Notes: generated by a model not told the origin, from the letters alone. A stretch of DNA of 64,000 nt from Flectobacillus roseus (GCF_030056665.1 NZ_JASHIG010000034.1); one strand, 5' to 3'; positions 43,926 to 52,576 are shown, counted from the first letter of the stretch. Translations and numbers: made by a program.

Positions 43926-44390
43926 TTAAGGATTAGTCAATTGATAATTGGCAATTGTATTACTAGCCTTAATATATGCTGTTGCTGTTTCAAGTGTTAC
44001 AGCAGAGGTAGTTGGAGTACCTACAATTTTGTAAGTCAACGTACCATTCGTACCAGTAGGTACACCCGACGAACTAGTCAAGCCAGAAATAGTCAAAGTT
44101 GTGTTATCTGTTGAAATAGACCATGTTCCTGTAAATGTCACGCCGTCTTTTTCTGTTAATTTAGCAGCTGTTTTGCTAGTAAGATCTAATTTGTAATTGG
44201 CATAGCCAGGGATTTTGTTACTTGAAGCCGTTTTATCATAAACAATATCAGAACCTTCTTTTACAATTTTTGCAGTCCAAATACGTGTTAATTTTGCTTC
44301 TACAGTAGGTTCAGCCTCTGTACTTTTGCAGCTCAAAAGCACTCCAGAGATTAATACAATTAAAGGCAATAGGGTCAATATTTTTTTCAT
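43926..44390 (-). CDS. lipoprotein, lipocalin-like beta-barrel
   Basis: A 154-residue lipoprotein from the ATG at 44390 (MKKILTLLPLIVLISGVLLSC, Cys at residue 21). The mature part is rich in Thr, Ser and Gly and alternates short strands and turns (LTRIWTAKIVKEG, FTGTWSISTDNTTLTISGL, GTLTYKIVG), which fits the small lipocalin-like lipoproteins common in this phylum (xWxx near the start, GTW then TLTI). No partner gene is adjacent; ligand unknown. Confidence 0.75.
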   Translation of the reverse strand: MKKILTLLPLIVLISGVLLSCKSTEAEPTVEAKLTRIWTAKIVKEGSDIVYDKTASSNKIPGYANYKLDLTSKTAAKLTEKDGVTFTGTWSISTDNTTLTISGLTSSSGVPTGTNGTLTYKIVGTPTTSAVTLETATAYIKASNTIANYQLTNP

Positions 44391-44497
44391 AACCATTAAT
44401 AATTTTAATTTTTTTGATAAAAATAGATAAAATTAGTTGAATTCAACAAAGAGATAATGAATTTTTGCACCCAAAATTCTTCGACATTTACCGCACT

Positions 44498-44728
44498 ATG
44501 CTACCAACCTTTACCAAATCACAACTCGCTTTACGCAACGGTCAAGACCGTGAAGAAATTTGGATTGCTTACAAAGGAATTATTTACGATGTTGGCAAAT
44601 CACGTCTTTGGAAAAATGGTAAACACTACGAGCATTGGGCTGGACAAGACCTTACCCCTGAACTGGCCGACGCTCCGCATAATGACGCCGTCTTTGAGAA
44701 GTTTACCATTGTAGGTCAACTGGCTTAG
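44498..44728 (+). CDS. small cytochrome b5-like heme-binding domain protein
   Basis: A 76-residue single-domain protein starting at the ATG at 44498 (an upstream TTG would add 11 residues). It follows the prokaryotic cytochrome b5-like pattern: FTKSQLALRNGQD, EIWIAYKGIIYDVGKS, RLWKNGKHYEHWAGQDLT and ELADAPHNDAVFEKF. The two histidine-bearing motifs (HYEHWAG and APH) sit where axial heme ligands are expected, though heme binding is not proven. There is no signal peptide or membrane helix, so it is cytoplasmic. No redox partner is adjacent. Confidence 0.85.
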   Translation: MLPTFTKSQLALRNGQDREEIWIAYKGIIYDVGKSRLWKNGKHYEHWAGQDLTPELADAPHNDAVFEKFTIVGQLA

Positions 44729-44807
44729 TCTGTACCTATTATGACTATTTTTTACTAAAAAAGGTTGTATGGAAGTTGATTTTCACTTCAAAATAAACTA
44801 AAAAACT

Positions 44808-45656
44808 ATGATTCTAATCGCAGACAGCGGGTCTAGCAAAACAGATTGGCGTCTTGTGGCATCTGATGCCAGCATTCAGCAAGTCAAAACTATTGGATTC
44901 AATCCATATTATCAAGATAGTACCTCTATTGCGGAGGAGTTAAAGCTTCAACTTTTACCTAAAGTTCAAGAACCTTTAACACAAATTTATTATTACGGCA
45001 CTGGCATTACCAATTCTGAAAAATCTCAGGTCTTAATTGACGCCTTCAAAAGTGTTTTCCCTGATTGCGACAGCATTCATGTCCATAACGATATGTTGGG
45101 AGCAGCAAGAGCCTTAGCTGGGCATCACAGTGGTATTATCTGTATTCTGGGAACAGGGTCTAATTCATGTTTCTACGATGGTGAACAAATTGCCCATCAA
45201 GTTCCTCCCTTGGGCTTCTGGCTTGGCGATGAAGGTAGCGGTGGGCATCTGGGCAAACAATTAGTGCTCGCATATCTGCACAAGGATCTGCCTATGGACC
45301 TACGTGACAAGTTTGAGAAAAGATATGGCGCCAAAGACCGCCTAGAGATTTTGGATAATGCCTACCATAAGCCCTTTCCTAATCGCTATTTTGCTTCATT
45401 TTCAAAGTTTTTATTTGACAATAGACAGCATCCTTTTATATATCGTTTGTTGTTTGACGCATTTACAGATTTCTTTGAAAAATACCTACTCAAATATCCA
45501 GAGGTTAGTCAATACAAAATTCATTTTACAGGCTCTGTAGCCTTTTACTACTCTGATATTCTACGCCAAGTAGCTGCTAGTAAGGAATGTACCGTCGGGA
45601 TTATTGCCGAAACACCCATTGCAGGACTTACCTTATATCACCAACAAACTAATTAA
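44808..45656 (+). CDS. BadF/BadG/BcrA/BcrD-type ATPase, N-acetylglucosamine-kinase-like
   Basis: A 282-residue member of the actin-like ATPase superfamily: phosphate-1 loop IADSGSSKTDWRLV at the N-terminus, VHNDMLGAARAL with the catalytic-type Asp, phosphate-2 loop ILGTGSNSCFYDG, then PLGFWLGDEGSGGHLG and an adenosine-motif ending HFTGSVAFYY. Relatives phosphorylate N-acetylglucosamine. The Asp in VHNDM and the sugar-binding region match that subgroup, but the true sugar is inferred. It follows the cytochrome b5-like gene by 79 nt and precedes the conserved unknown gene by 220 nt. Confidence 0.87.
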   Translation: MILIADSGSSKTDWRLVASDASIQQVKTIGFNPYYQDSTSIAEELKLQLLPKVQEPLTQIYYYGTGITNSEKSQVLIDAFKSVFPDCDSIHVHNDMLGAARALAGHHSGIICILGTGSNSCFYDGEQIAHQVPPLGFWLGDEGSGGHLGKQLVLAYLHKDLPMDLRDKFEKRYGAKDRLEILDNAYHKPFPNRYFASFSKFLFDNRQHPFIYRLLFDAFTDFFEKYLLKYPEVSQYKIHFTGSVAFYYSDILRQVAASKECTVGIIAETPIAGLTLYHQQTN

Positions 45657-45876
45657 GAAGGAGTTATGTTGTTTAAATATGACAATTCCTATACAAAATT
45701 GACCCAGTTTATTGAATTCTATTTGGATTTTAATTCAGTTTTGACTTTCTAAAGATTTTTTAAATTAAAATTGTATCTTTTCAAGAAAACAGTTTAAAAG
45801 TAGGGTTATTTATATAAATTAGTAGAGAATTTAGGTTATCTTTATACAACCAGTCACCGCAAACTATCAACTGTTA

Positions 45877-47295
45877 ATGATTACTTACGATAAAAATTTA
45901 GGCACAAAACAAAAGGCTCTACGTATCAACTTAGACCGTCGCATTTACGGTTCTTTTGCTGAGATTGGAGCTGGTCAAGATGTGGCAGCCAACTTTTTTA
46001 AAGCTGGTGGTGCCTCTGGTACAATTGCCAAAACTATTTCGGCTTACGACATGGCATTTTCGGATGCTATTTATGGCGAAGAGCCTTCAGGTAGATATGT
46101 GTGTGAACCGCGCTTGGTGAAGATGCTCAATCGTGAGTACAAACTCCTCAATGTTCGTCTTACGGAAAGTGCTTCAGAAAAAATGTTCTTTGCCTTTGCT
46201 GACACAGTAGCAGCATTGAATTATCAAAAAACCAATGATCCTCACGGCTGGATTGGTCTACGTTTTCAGCTTCGTCCTGATTCTGAACCCAACGATGTGA
46301 TTATTCACGTACGAATGAAGGATAATGATAATATCCTTCAACAACAGGCTTTGGGCGTTATTGGAGTCAATTTGATATATGGATGCTTCTTTTACCATGA
46401 GCAACCCGAAATCCTTTTACAGTCGTTGATGGACGACCTCCATACTGACCGTATCGAGATTGACATGATTCGTTTTGCGGGTCCTGACTTTGCTGAGGTT
46501 GATAACCGTTTGATGTCCCTATATCTTGTAAAGAAAGGTTTTACAAATGCTGCTCTATTTGGCCCAGACGGAAACGTAATGAACCCTTCTGAGGCATTCT
46601 ACAAAAAACATATTTTAGCAGTTAGAGGACGCTTCCGTCCTGTAACCAATGTATTTGTAGATATGTTGAAAAAAGGTCAAATGCAGTTCGAAAATGAGCC
46701 TGACGTTGACGATGATAAAGTAGTGGTACTTTCAGAGCTTACTTTACGAAGCTTACAAAGTGGCGATGAAGAAATTAATGAAAAAGACTTCCTCGATCGT
46801 GTAGATATTTTATGCTCTCTTGGACAAACTGTATTGATTTCGAATTTTCATGAGTACTATAAGCTCATTTCATATCTGAACAGATTCACCCAGAAACGTA
46901 TGGCGTTGATTATGGGTATGCCAAACCTTGCTTATATCTTTGAAGAAAAACACTATCAAAATCTTACAGGAGGTATTTTAGCAGCCTTTGCAACGCTCTT
47001 TGGTCCTAAAATCAAGCTATATCTATATCCGACAGCTGATTCGGAAGGTAATGTGGTCACGTCAAGAGAATTTAGCCCTCCTGCACATCTAAGAGGACTA
47101 TTTCAATACATGCTCGACAATGATAAGTTTGAAGATGTGTTGAATTACGATAAAAACCTATTGAGCATTCACACTGATAGCATTCTAAAAATGATTCAAT
47201 CGGGTGAAAGTGGTTGGGAAGATTATGTTCCTAAAAGTGTAGCAAAAATGATTAAAGAAAACTGCTTATTTGGCTTTCCTTGTCAATTAGTATAA
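45877..47295 (+). CDS. conserved protein of unknown function
   Basis: A 472-residue soluble protein without signal peptide or membrane helix. Its opening (LRINLDRRIYGSFAEIGAGQDVA, in pieces) and FFKAGGASGTIAKTISAYDM are strongly conserved in Bacteroidota relatives that I recall, as are GWIGLRFQL, LGVIGVNLIYGCFF, IEIDMIRFAGPDF, MSLYLVKKGFTNAALFGPDG and LCSLGQTVLISNF. Automatic annotations have called such proteins TonB-dependent receptor or nicotinate-nucleotide adenylyltransferase; neither fits, since there is no signal peptide, barrel or plug, and no HxGH-type motif. The AGGASGTIAK stretch resembles a phosphate-binding loop, but this is unproven. A role in core metabolism or stress is unknown. 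It ends at a perfect palindromic terminator. Confidence 0.85.
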   Translation: MITYDKNLGTKQKALRINLDRRIYGSFAEIGAGQDVAANFFKAGGASGTIAKTISAYDMAFSDAIYGEEPSGRYVCEPRLVKMLNREYKLLNVRLTESASEKMFFAFADTVAALNYQKTNDPHGWIGLRFQLRPDSEPNDVIIHVRMKDNDNILQQQALGVIGVNLIYGCFFYHEQPEILLQSLMDDLHTDRIEIDMIRFAGPDFAEVDNRLMSLYLVKKGFTNAALFGPDGNVMNPSEAFYKKHILAVRGRFRPVTNVFVDMLKKGQMQFENEPDVDDDKVVVLSELTLRSLQSGDEEINEKDFLDRVDILCSLGQTVLISNFHEYYKLISYLNRFTQKRMALIMGMPNLAYIFEEKHYQNLTGGILAAFATLFGPKIKLYLYPTADSEGNVVTSREFSPPAHLRGLFQYMLDNDKFEDVLNYDKNLLSIHTDSILKMIQSGESGWEDYVPKSVAKMIKENCLFGFPCQLV

Positions 47296-47298
47296 TCA

Positions 47299-47330
47299 TA
47301 AGAGCGAGCTACCTAGGTAGCTCGCTCTTA
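47299..47330. terminator. palindromic bidirectional terminator
   Basis: TAAGAGCGAGCTACC and its exact complement around a CTAG centre make a perfect palindrome between convergent genes; it overlaps the last codon of mnmD by 3 nt. The T-run on the plus strand is TTATATTTT. Confidence 0.88.
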
Positions 47331-47981
47331 TATTTTAATAGCTTTTAAGACCTCTCTTTTGCCACGTGGTCCTGGATGTTTCTCTACAATAAATCCAGCA
47401 GCTATCAATGCCTTTCTTACGACCGTTTTTGAGCAATAAGTCGTCAAAACTCCCCCTTCATTCATAGCTTCATAAATTTTTCGAAAAACCTCTTCTGTCC
47501 ACAACTCAGGCTGCGTATTGGGTGAATAAGCGTCGAAATACACTAAATCTACTTTTTGAGTAAACTGATATTTTAGTAAATCATCTTGAATCTTCGTCAA
47601 AGAAAAGTTTTTCATTACCTCGTGCTGCTGATTCCACGAAAGCTGGTGCAATCGTTGTAACACGTCCGAACCCAATAATGAGTCATAGTTCAGAGCGCTA
47701 TACTTTTCGACTGATAAGGGAAATGCCTCTAAAGTGGTATAATCAACATGATAATCATGTTTTTGTGCCTCAATGAATGTTAGTAATACATTTAACCCTG
47801 TTCCAAAGCCCATTTCGAAAACTCTTATCTCTTTACCTGCTTGAGCTTTTTCCCACAAACCTAATTCAATGTAAATTCTTGTTGACTCCTGCAATGCTCC
47901 ATTTACAGAGTGATGCCACACTCCTAACTCTGAGTCATATAATGTATGTGAACCATCTTTGGTAAGTATTAACTCTATCAT
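47328..47981 (-). CDS. mnmD: tRNA 5-(methylaminomethyl)-2-thiouridine methyltransferase MnmD-like
   Basis: A 217-residue SAM methyltransferase of the MnmD (DUF752) family, starting at the ATG at 47981. Landmarks: GSHTLYDSELGVWHHSVNGALQES (in pieces, the family N-terminal signature), the SAM loop VFEMGFGTGLNVLLTF, the acidic strand TTLEAFPLS, LVYFDAYSPNTQPELW and VLTTYCSKTVVRKAL. It adds the last methyl group in making mnm5s2U34 of tRNA. The FAD-dependent MnmC half found in E. coli is absent; stand-alone MnmD is the norm in Bacteroidota and Gram-positives. It is monocistronic. Confidence 0.92.
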   Translation of the reverse strand: MIELILTKDGSHTLYDSELGVWHHSVNGALQESTRIYIELGLWEKAQAGKEIRVFEMGFGTGLNVLLTFIEAQKHDYHVDYTTLEAFPLSVEKYSALNYDSLLGSDVLQRLHQLSWNQQHEVMKNFSLTKIQDDLLKYQFTQKVDLVYFDAYSPNTQPELWTEEVFRKIYEAMNEGGVLTTYCSKTVVRKALIAAGFIVEKHPGPRGKREVLKAIKI

Positions 47982-48108
47982 AATTTGCAAATAGAATGTA
48001 CTTGTATCTATTATATTGTCATTTACACAATGATTGACAAAACTAGCCTTTGATAAGAATAAACTAGGATATAGCCAAAATGTTGAATATCACTCCAGCT
48101 ACTTTATA

Positions 48109-48140
48109 AAAAAAGCGGTTCGAAAGTCGAACCGCTTGCA
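48109..48140 (-). terminator. terminator of carA
   Basis: AAGCGGTTCGA and TCGAACCGCTT with a 3-nt loop; the minus-strand T-run is the A-run before 48113. It lies just past the carA stop codon. Confidence 0.93.
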
Positions 48141-48143
48141 ATT

Positions 48144-49241
48144 TTATAACATTTCCACAAAAGAATCAAATAAGTATCTTGAATCGTGTGGGCCAGGAGA
48201 AGCTTCAGGGTGGTGTTGTACCGAAAATGCTGGTTTATCAACACGACGCAAACCTTCAACTGTTTTATCATTAAGGTTGATATGAGTCAACTCAACTGAT
48301 GGATTAGCCTCTAATTCTTCCATTTTAACTGCAAAACCGTGGTTTTGAGAAGTAATTTCCGACAAACCTGTAATCAAGTTCTTTACAGGGTGGTTTAAGC
48401 CACGGTGTCCATTTTTCATTTTATAAGTAGACAAACCAGATGCTTGCGCTAAAATTTGGTGCCCTAAACAGATCCCAAAAGTTGGTTTTTCGTTCTCTAC
48501 AATCTCTTTTACTGTTGCTACAGCATAAGGCATTACCGCTGGATCACCAGGACCATTTGAGATAAAGTACCCATCTGGAGCCCATGCCTCCATTTCAGCA
48601 AAACTAGTTTTTGCAGGGAATACTTTCAAATAACAACCTCTGTCTGTCAAGTTAGACAAAATACTTTTCTTTACACCAAGGTCAAGAACAGCTACCTTCT
48701 TCTCAGCGCTTTCTTCGCCCAAGAAATAAGGTTCTTGAGTACACACTTGAGAAGACAACTCTAGGCCTTCCATTGGAGGAACTTTAGCAAGTTCAGCTTT
48801 TAGCGCTTCAACTTCCAAAATTTCAGATGAAATGATACAGTTCATTACACCTTTTTCGCGGATATGTCTTACAATTTGACGAGTGTCAATGCCCGAAATA
48901 CCTACGATACCCGCCTTTTCAAAATACTCCTGCAAAGACCCATCAGCAGTCTTACGTGAGTGAATTGGCGAAAATTCATTACAAACCATCCCTGCAATCT
49001 TCACTGAAGCTGATTCTTCTTCAAGCTCATTGACTACACCATAGTTACCTATGTGAGAGGTTGTGTTTACAATTACCTGTCCAAAGTACGAAGGGTCGGT
49101 ATAAATTTCTTGATACCCAGTCATCCCCGTATTGAAGCAGATTTCGCCGCCACTAGTCCCGATTTTTCCGAGGGCATTGCCTCTAAAAACTGTGCCGTCT
49201 TCCAACAACAAAATCGCTGGTTGGCTTTGTGTTACTTTCAT
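48144..49241 (-). CDS. carA: carbamoyl-phosphate synthase small subunit
   Basis: A 365-residue glutamine amidotransferase subunit starting at the ATG at 49241; the upstream TTG at 49271 is rejected. The N-terminal half shows LLLEDGTVFRG, EICFNTGMTGYQEI and RDTRQ-like GIDTRQIVRHIREKG. The class I amidotransferase domain holds the nucleophile in GICLGHQILA and the His/Glu pair in HHPEASPGPHDS. It supplies ammonia to the large subunit (carB, not in the window) for pyrimidine and arginine synthesis. It sits directly downstream of rplQ but behind a terminator, and so has its own promoter (box at 49276-49269). Confidence 0.97.
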   Translation of the reverse strand: MKVTQSQPAILLLEDGTVFRGNALGKIGTSGGEICFNTGMTGYQEIYTDPSYFGQVIVNTTSHIGNYGVVNELEEESASVKIAGMVCNEFSPIHSRKTADGSLQEYFEKAGIVGISGIDTRQIVRHIREKGVMNCIISSEILEVEALKAELAKVPPMEGLELSSQVCTQEPYFLGEESAEKKVAVLDLGVKKSILSNLTDRGCYLKVFPAKTSFAEMEAWAPDGYFISNGPGDPAVMPYAVATVKEIVENEKPTFGICLGHQILAQASGLSTYKMKNGHRGLNHPVKNLITGLSEITSQNHGFAVKMEELEANPSVELTHINLNDKTVEGLRRVDKPAFSVQHHPEASPGPHDSRYLFDSFVEML

Positions 49242-49268
49242 TGGTTGCTCTTTGGTTAAAAAATTATG

Positions 49269-49276
49269 CAAAGTTA
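49269..49276 (-). promoter_or_regulatory. -7-type box of carA
   Basis: TAACTTTG on the minus strand, 27 nt before the carA ATG, is an exact match to the -7 consensus; no TTG is seen at the right distance, so the promoter is incomplete. Confidence 0.4.
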
Positions 49277-49423
49277 AGCGAAAATGAATAAAAATGAAGA
49301 GATTTTGTAATCAACTCCTTGTACATCATGACAATTTCAAATTTGAAAAATGAAAATTATCATTTTCCCATTGAAATTTAGAATTATTAAAAGTTTGAGT
49401 AGAACTGCTCACAAGAAGGCGCA

Positions 49424-49458
49424 AAAAAAAGCCTCAATCAAAAAAGATTGAGGCTTTT
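49424..49458 (-). terminator. terminator of the ribosomal super-operon
   Basis: AAAAGCCTCAATC and GATTGAGGCTTTT around a 6-nt loop, with a long T-run on the minus strand. It lies just past the rplQ stop codon. Confidence 0.94.
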
Positions 49459-49478
49459 ATGTCAGGACTACATCATGA

Positions 49479-49997
49479 CTATTCTTCTGATTTTTCTTCA
49501 GCAGCTGGAGCTTCAGGAGCTTCTTCAACAGCTGGAGTTTCAGCAACAACTTCTGCAGCAGGTGCATCAGCTTTCTTAGTCGAACGACGGCTACGACGAG
49601 TTTTAGTAGCTTTCTCAGTAACAGCAGCCAATAAAGTTTCGTTGAAATCAACTAACTCAATTAAGCAAATATCAGCGTTGTCACCAAGACGATTTCCTAA
49701 CTTGATAATTCTTGTGTATCCACCTGGGCGGTTAGCAACTTTCTCAGAGATAGTTCCGAAAAGTTCTTTAACAGCTTCTTTACTTTGCAAGTAAGAGAAT
49801 ACAACACGACGGCTGTTAGTATCGTCAGTCTTTGATTTTGTGATCAAAGGCTCAACATACTTTCTTAATTCTTTAGCTTTTGCAACAGTAGTTTGAATTC
49901 TTTTGTGAAGAATCAAAGAAGAAGCCATGTTTGATAACAAAGCGGCTCTGTGAGAGGCAGTTCTGCCTAAGTGGTTGAATTTTTTTCCGTGTCTCAT
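49479..49997 (-). CDS. rplQ: 50S ribosomal protein L17
   Basis: A 172-residue L17. The core (MRHGKKFNHLGRTASHRAALLSNM, in pieces, through IIKLGNRLGDNADICLIELVD) is canonical. About 45 residues are added at the C-terminus: a basic stretch (TKTRRSRRSTKK) followed by an acidic Ala/Glu/Pro-rich tail (PAAEVVAETPAVEEAPEAP). It is the last gene of the alpha operon and is followed by the operon terminator. Confidence 0.98.
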   Translation of the reverse strand: MRHGKKFNHLGRTASHRAALLSNMASSLILHKRIQTTVAKAKELRKYVEPLITKSKTDDTNSRRVVFSYLQSKEAVKELFGTISEKVANRPGGYTRIIKLGNRLGDNADICLIELVDFNETLLAAVTEKATKTRRSRRSTKKADAPAAEVVAETPAVEEAPEAPAAEEKSEE

Positions 49998-50142
49998 TGT
50001 GTTCGTAAGTTGAAAGCGAAATCGAATTTCGCTGCGGTTAGATAGCCCTCAAGGTATCCACCTATTACTACTAGTTAAAATTGGAATGCAAAGTTATACA
50101 ATGTGCAATTACTTACCAAGTATAACTTTGCATTTCCTATTA

Positions 50143-51132
50143 TTAATCCTCATCCAAACGGTAGCGAGCTACGTCCATACCGAAGTGAAGACCTTTTTCT
50201 TCTACTAATTGTTCCAATTCAGTTAAAGACTTCTTACCGAAGTTGCGGAATTTCATCATATCAGAAATTTCCAATTTAACTAAATCGCCTAAAGTTCTAA
50301 CGTCTGCTGATTTCAAACAGTTGTAAGCACGAACTGACAAATCAAGATCTGCCAATGGTGTCTTCAACAGTTTTCTCATGTGAAGCATTTCTTCGTCCAC
50401 TACATTTTCATCTTCAGCCTTCATAGCTTCGAATGTCATTGTTTGGTCAGAGAACAACATGAAATGCTGAATCAATATATACGCTGCACCTTTCAAAGCA
50501 TCCTCTGGGTGAATCGAACCATCAGTTTCGATATCCAAGATTAACTTTTCGTAGTCAGTTTTTTGTTCTACACGTGTGTTTTCTACACTAAACTTCACGT
50601 TTTTAATTGGAGTGTAGATAGCATCGATTGGGATATGACCAAATGGAGGCTCTACATTACGAGGCTCGTCAGCAGGAACATAACCACGACCTTTTTCAAC
50701 GATTATCTCCATTTCAAACTCTTTCGATTCATCCAAATTACAGATAACTAAATCTGGATTAAGGATTTCGAAATAGTTTGTAAATTTGTTAATGTCTCCA
50801 GCAGTCAACGTAGTCTGGCCCTTTACTCTTACATTGATTTTGTTTTCAAGAATTTCCTGAGTTTTCTTAAAACGAACTTTTTTCAAGTTCAAGATAATCT
50901 CAGTCATATCCTCAATAACACCCTCAATAGCAGAGAACTCGTGCAATACTCCACCTACTTTCACGCTAGTAATAGCGTAGCCTTCAAGTGAAGACAACAA
51001 GATTCTACGAAGTGCGTTACCGATTGTAACGCCATAGCCTTTTTCGAGAGGCTTAAACTCAAATAACCCGTGAAAGTCGTCAGCTTTCTCCATAACGACT
51101 TTGTCGGGCATTTGGAATGCTAATATTGACAT
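50143..51132 (-). CDS. rpoA: RNA polymerase alpha subunit
   Basis: A 329-residue subunit. The N-terminal dimerisation domain shows FKPLEKGYGVTIGNALRRILLSSLEG (in pieces) and GVIEDMTEIILNLKKV; after a flexible acidic linker, the C-terminal DNA-contacting helix-hairpin-helix domain reads LSVRAYNCLKSADVRTLGDLV then FRNFGKKSLTELEQLV. It is preceded by an unusually long 299-nt spacer from rpsD containing hairpins, and followed by rplQ after 145 nt. Confidence 0.99.
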   Translation of the reverse strand: MSILAFQMPDKVVMEKADDFHGLFEFKPLEKGYGVTIGNALRRILLSSLEGYAITSVKVGGVLHEFSAIEGVIEDMTEIILNLKKVRFKKTQEILENKINVRVKGQTTLTAGDINKFTNYFEILNPDLVICNLDESKEFEMEIIVEKGRGYVPADEPRNVEPPFGHIPIDAIYTPIKNVKFSVENTRVEQKTDYEKLILDIETDGSIHPEDALKGAAYILIQHFMLFSDQTMTFEAMKAEDENVVDEEMLHMRKLLKTPLADLDLSVRAYNCLKSADVRTLGDLVKLEISDMMKFRNFGKKSLTELEQLVEEKGLHFGMDVARYRLDED

Positions 51133-51319
51133 ATTTCGTAGCTTAATTTATCTTAGATTTTATAAGAATAGAGTAACCGAGCGTAATATACTAAATAACT
51201 TCGTGAGTTTTAGGAATTTGTGGAGTATTTTTTGAAAAAAATCTTGACAAAATTGTTTTTTTTTATTATAATACAATTTTCAAAGCAAGAATCATAACTT
51301 AAATTACTCTACTCCGTTT

Positions 51320-51364
51320 TATAAAATATCGAATACCAAGTAAATTGATATTCGATATTTTATA
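51320..51364. repeat. 16-bp inverted repeat between rpsD and rpoA
   Basis: TATAAAATATCGAATA and TATTCGATATTTTATA are perfect complements around a 13-nt loop in the 299-nt rpsD-rpoA spacer. On the minus strand no U-run follows directly, so it is not an ordinary terminator. It may be a processing, attenuation or protein-binding structure. Confidence 0.65.
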
Positions 51365-51431
51365 GCTAACAAAGTTTTTCGTATTTACAACTAACAAAAC
51401 AAGTAGATAAATAGTTTTGTTAAAGCTACGA

Positions 51432-52037
51432 TTACTTCGAGTAAAGCTCGACGATTGCCTGCTCGTTGAAGTTTTCAGGAATGTCACTTCTCTCTGGGTA
51501 AGAAAGGAATTTACCAGTTAAAGTAGATGCTTCCCACTCCAACCAGTTAAAACGCTTAACTGCTCTTCCAGCAAGAGAGTTAGTGATAACTTCTAATGAC
51601 TTCGATTTTTCACGAACACCAACTAATTGTCCTGGCTTTAATGAATATGATGGGATGTTAACAATTTCTCCGTCAACAAGGATGTGCTTGTGGATAACCA
51701 ACTGACGTGCAGCACGACGAGTTGGAGCAATACCTAAACGGTAAACTGTATTGTCAAGACGTGCTTCACAAAGTTTCAAAAGGTTTTCACCTTTGATACC
51801 TTCTCTTACGGCAGCTTTGTGGAAAAGATTTTCGAATTGTTTTTCAAGAATACCATAAGTGTATTTCACTTTTTGTTTTTCTTTCAACTGCAAAGCATAT
51901 TCTGATTGCTTAGCACGTTTTCCTTTTCCGTGTTGACCTGGACCGTAGTTCTTGCGTGATAACGCTTTGCTTGGACCTAAGATTGGCTCACCGAAACGAC
52001 GAGCAATTTTTGATTTTGGACCTGTGTATCTTGCCAT
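51432..52037 (-). CDS. rpsD: 30S ribosomal protein S4
   Basis: A 201-residue S4, a primary 16S rRNA binder and, in other bacteria, the translational repressor of the alpha operon. It opens with MARYTGPKSKIARRFG and lacks the N-terminal zinc cysteines of some S4 forms; the S4 RNA-binding domain reads ARLDNTVYRLGIAPTRRAARQLV in pieces. Two hairpins flank it (52109-52138 upstream, 51320-51364 downstream). Confidence 0.98.
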   Translation of the reverse strand: MARYTGPKSKIARRFGEPILGPSKALSRKNYGPGQHGKGKRAKQSEYALQLKEKQKVKYTYGILEKQFENLFHKAAVREGIKGENLLKLCEARLDNTVYRLGIAPTRRAARQLVIHKHILVDGEIVNIPSYSLKPGQLVGVREKSKSLEVITNSLAGRAVKRFNWLEWEASTLTGKFLSYPERSDIPENFNEQAIVELYSK

Positions 52038-52108
52038 TTTTATTAGGAAATTGAGTCAATGAGCCTCTTTTGCTCAATGAAGTAATTAAGTTATTAGAAA
52101 CATGAAAA

Positions 52109-52138
52109 CGAAGGGTAATAATTACTAATTACCCTTCG
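52109..52138. repeat. hairpin between rpsK and rpsD
   Basis: CGAAGGGTAAT and ATTACCCTTCG are perfect arms around an 8-nt loop. On the minus strand it is followed only by TTTTC, so it would be at best a weak terminator; it could act as an attenuator or an RNA-protein site ahead of rpsD. Confidence 0.6.
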
Positions 52139-52180
52139 CAATGCTTTTTTAAAAGTGTTACAGAACGTAACGACTTCAAA

Positions 52181-52576
52181 CTATACTCTACGACGTTTTG
52201 GAGGACGACAACCGTTGTGAGGTAGTGGAGTAATATCTTTGATAGAAAGAACTTCAATACCAGCATTTGCTACAGTTCTGATAGCTGATTCACGACCAGC
52301 ACCAGGACCTTTAACAAAAACTTCAGCTTTTTTCATACCAGCTTCAACAGCTACAGCAGCACAGTTACTAGCCGCTGTTTGAGCAGCGTATGGAGTGTTT
52401 TTCTTAGAGCCTTTGAAGCCCATTTTACCAGCTGAAGCCCAAGAGATAACTTGTCCTTGGCTATTTGTGATAGAGATAATGATATTGTTAAAAGAAGCCT
52501 TGATGTGTACTTGGCCTACTGCCTCTACAATCACAACTCTCTTTTTTGCTTTATCTTTTCTTTTAGCTTGTGCCAT
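52181..52576 (-). CDS. rpsK: 30S ribosomal protein S11
   Basis: A 131-residue S11 of the 30S platform, with VHIKASFNNIIISITNSQG (in pieces), SWASAGKMGFKGSKK and the invariant C-terminal ending TPLPHNGCRPPKRRRV. The N-terminus is a short basic tail (KRKDKAKKRV) replacing the shorter E. coli start. It lies 87 nt after rpsM. Confidence 0.98.
   Translation of the reverse strand: MAQAKRKDKAKKRVVIVEAVGQVHIKASFNNIIISITNSQGQVISWASAGKMGFKGSKKNTPYAAQTAASNCAAVAVEAGMKKAEVFVKGPGAGRESAIRTVANAGIEVLSIKDITPLPHNGCRPPKRRRV

Noticed and set aside
44457..44714. 85-codon plus-strand frame overlapping the cytochrome b5-like gene
   Set aside because: A different frame of the same stretch; it lacks the conserved cytochrome b5 motifs, which are in the frame from 44498.
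45774..45781. TATCTTTT as a promoter for the conserved unknown gene at 45877
   Set aside because: The box ends in T rather than G and the nearest TTG is 30 nt upstream, so the spacing is wrong.
49459..49794. 111-codon plus-strand reading frame antisense to rplQ
   Set aside because: It is the complement of the Ala/Glu-rich tail of L17; low complexity and no promoter.
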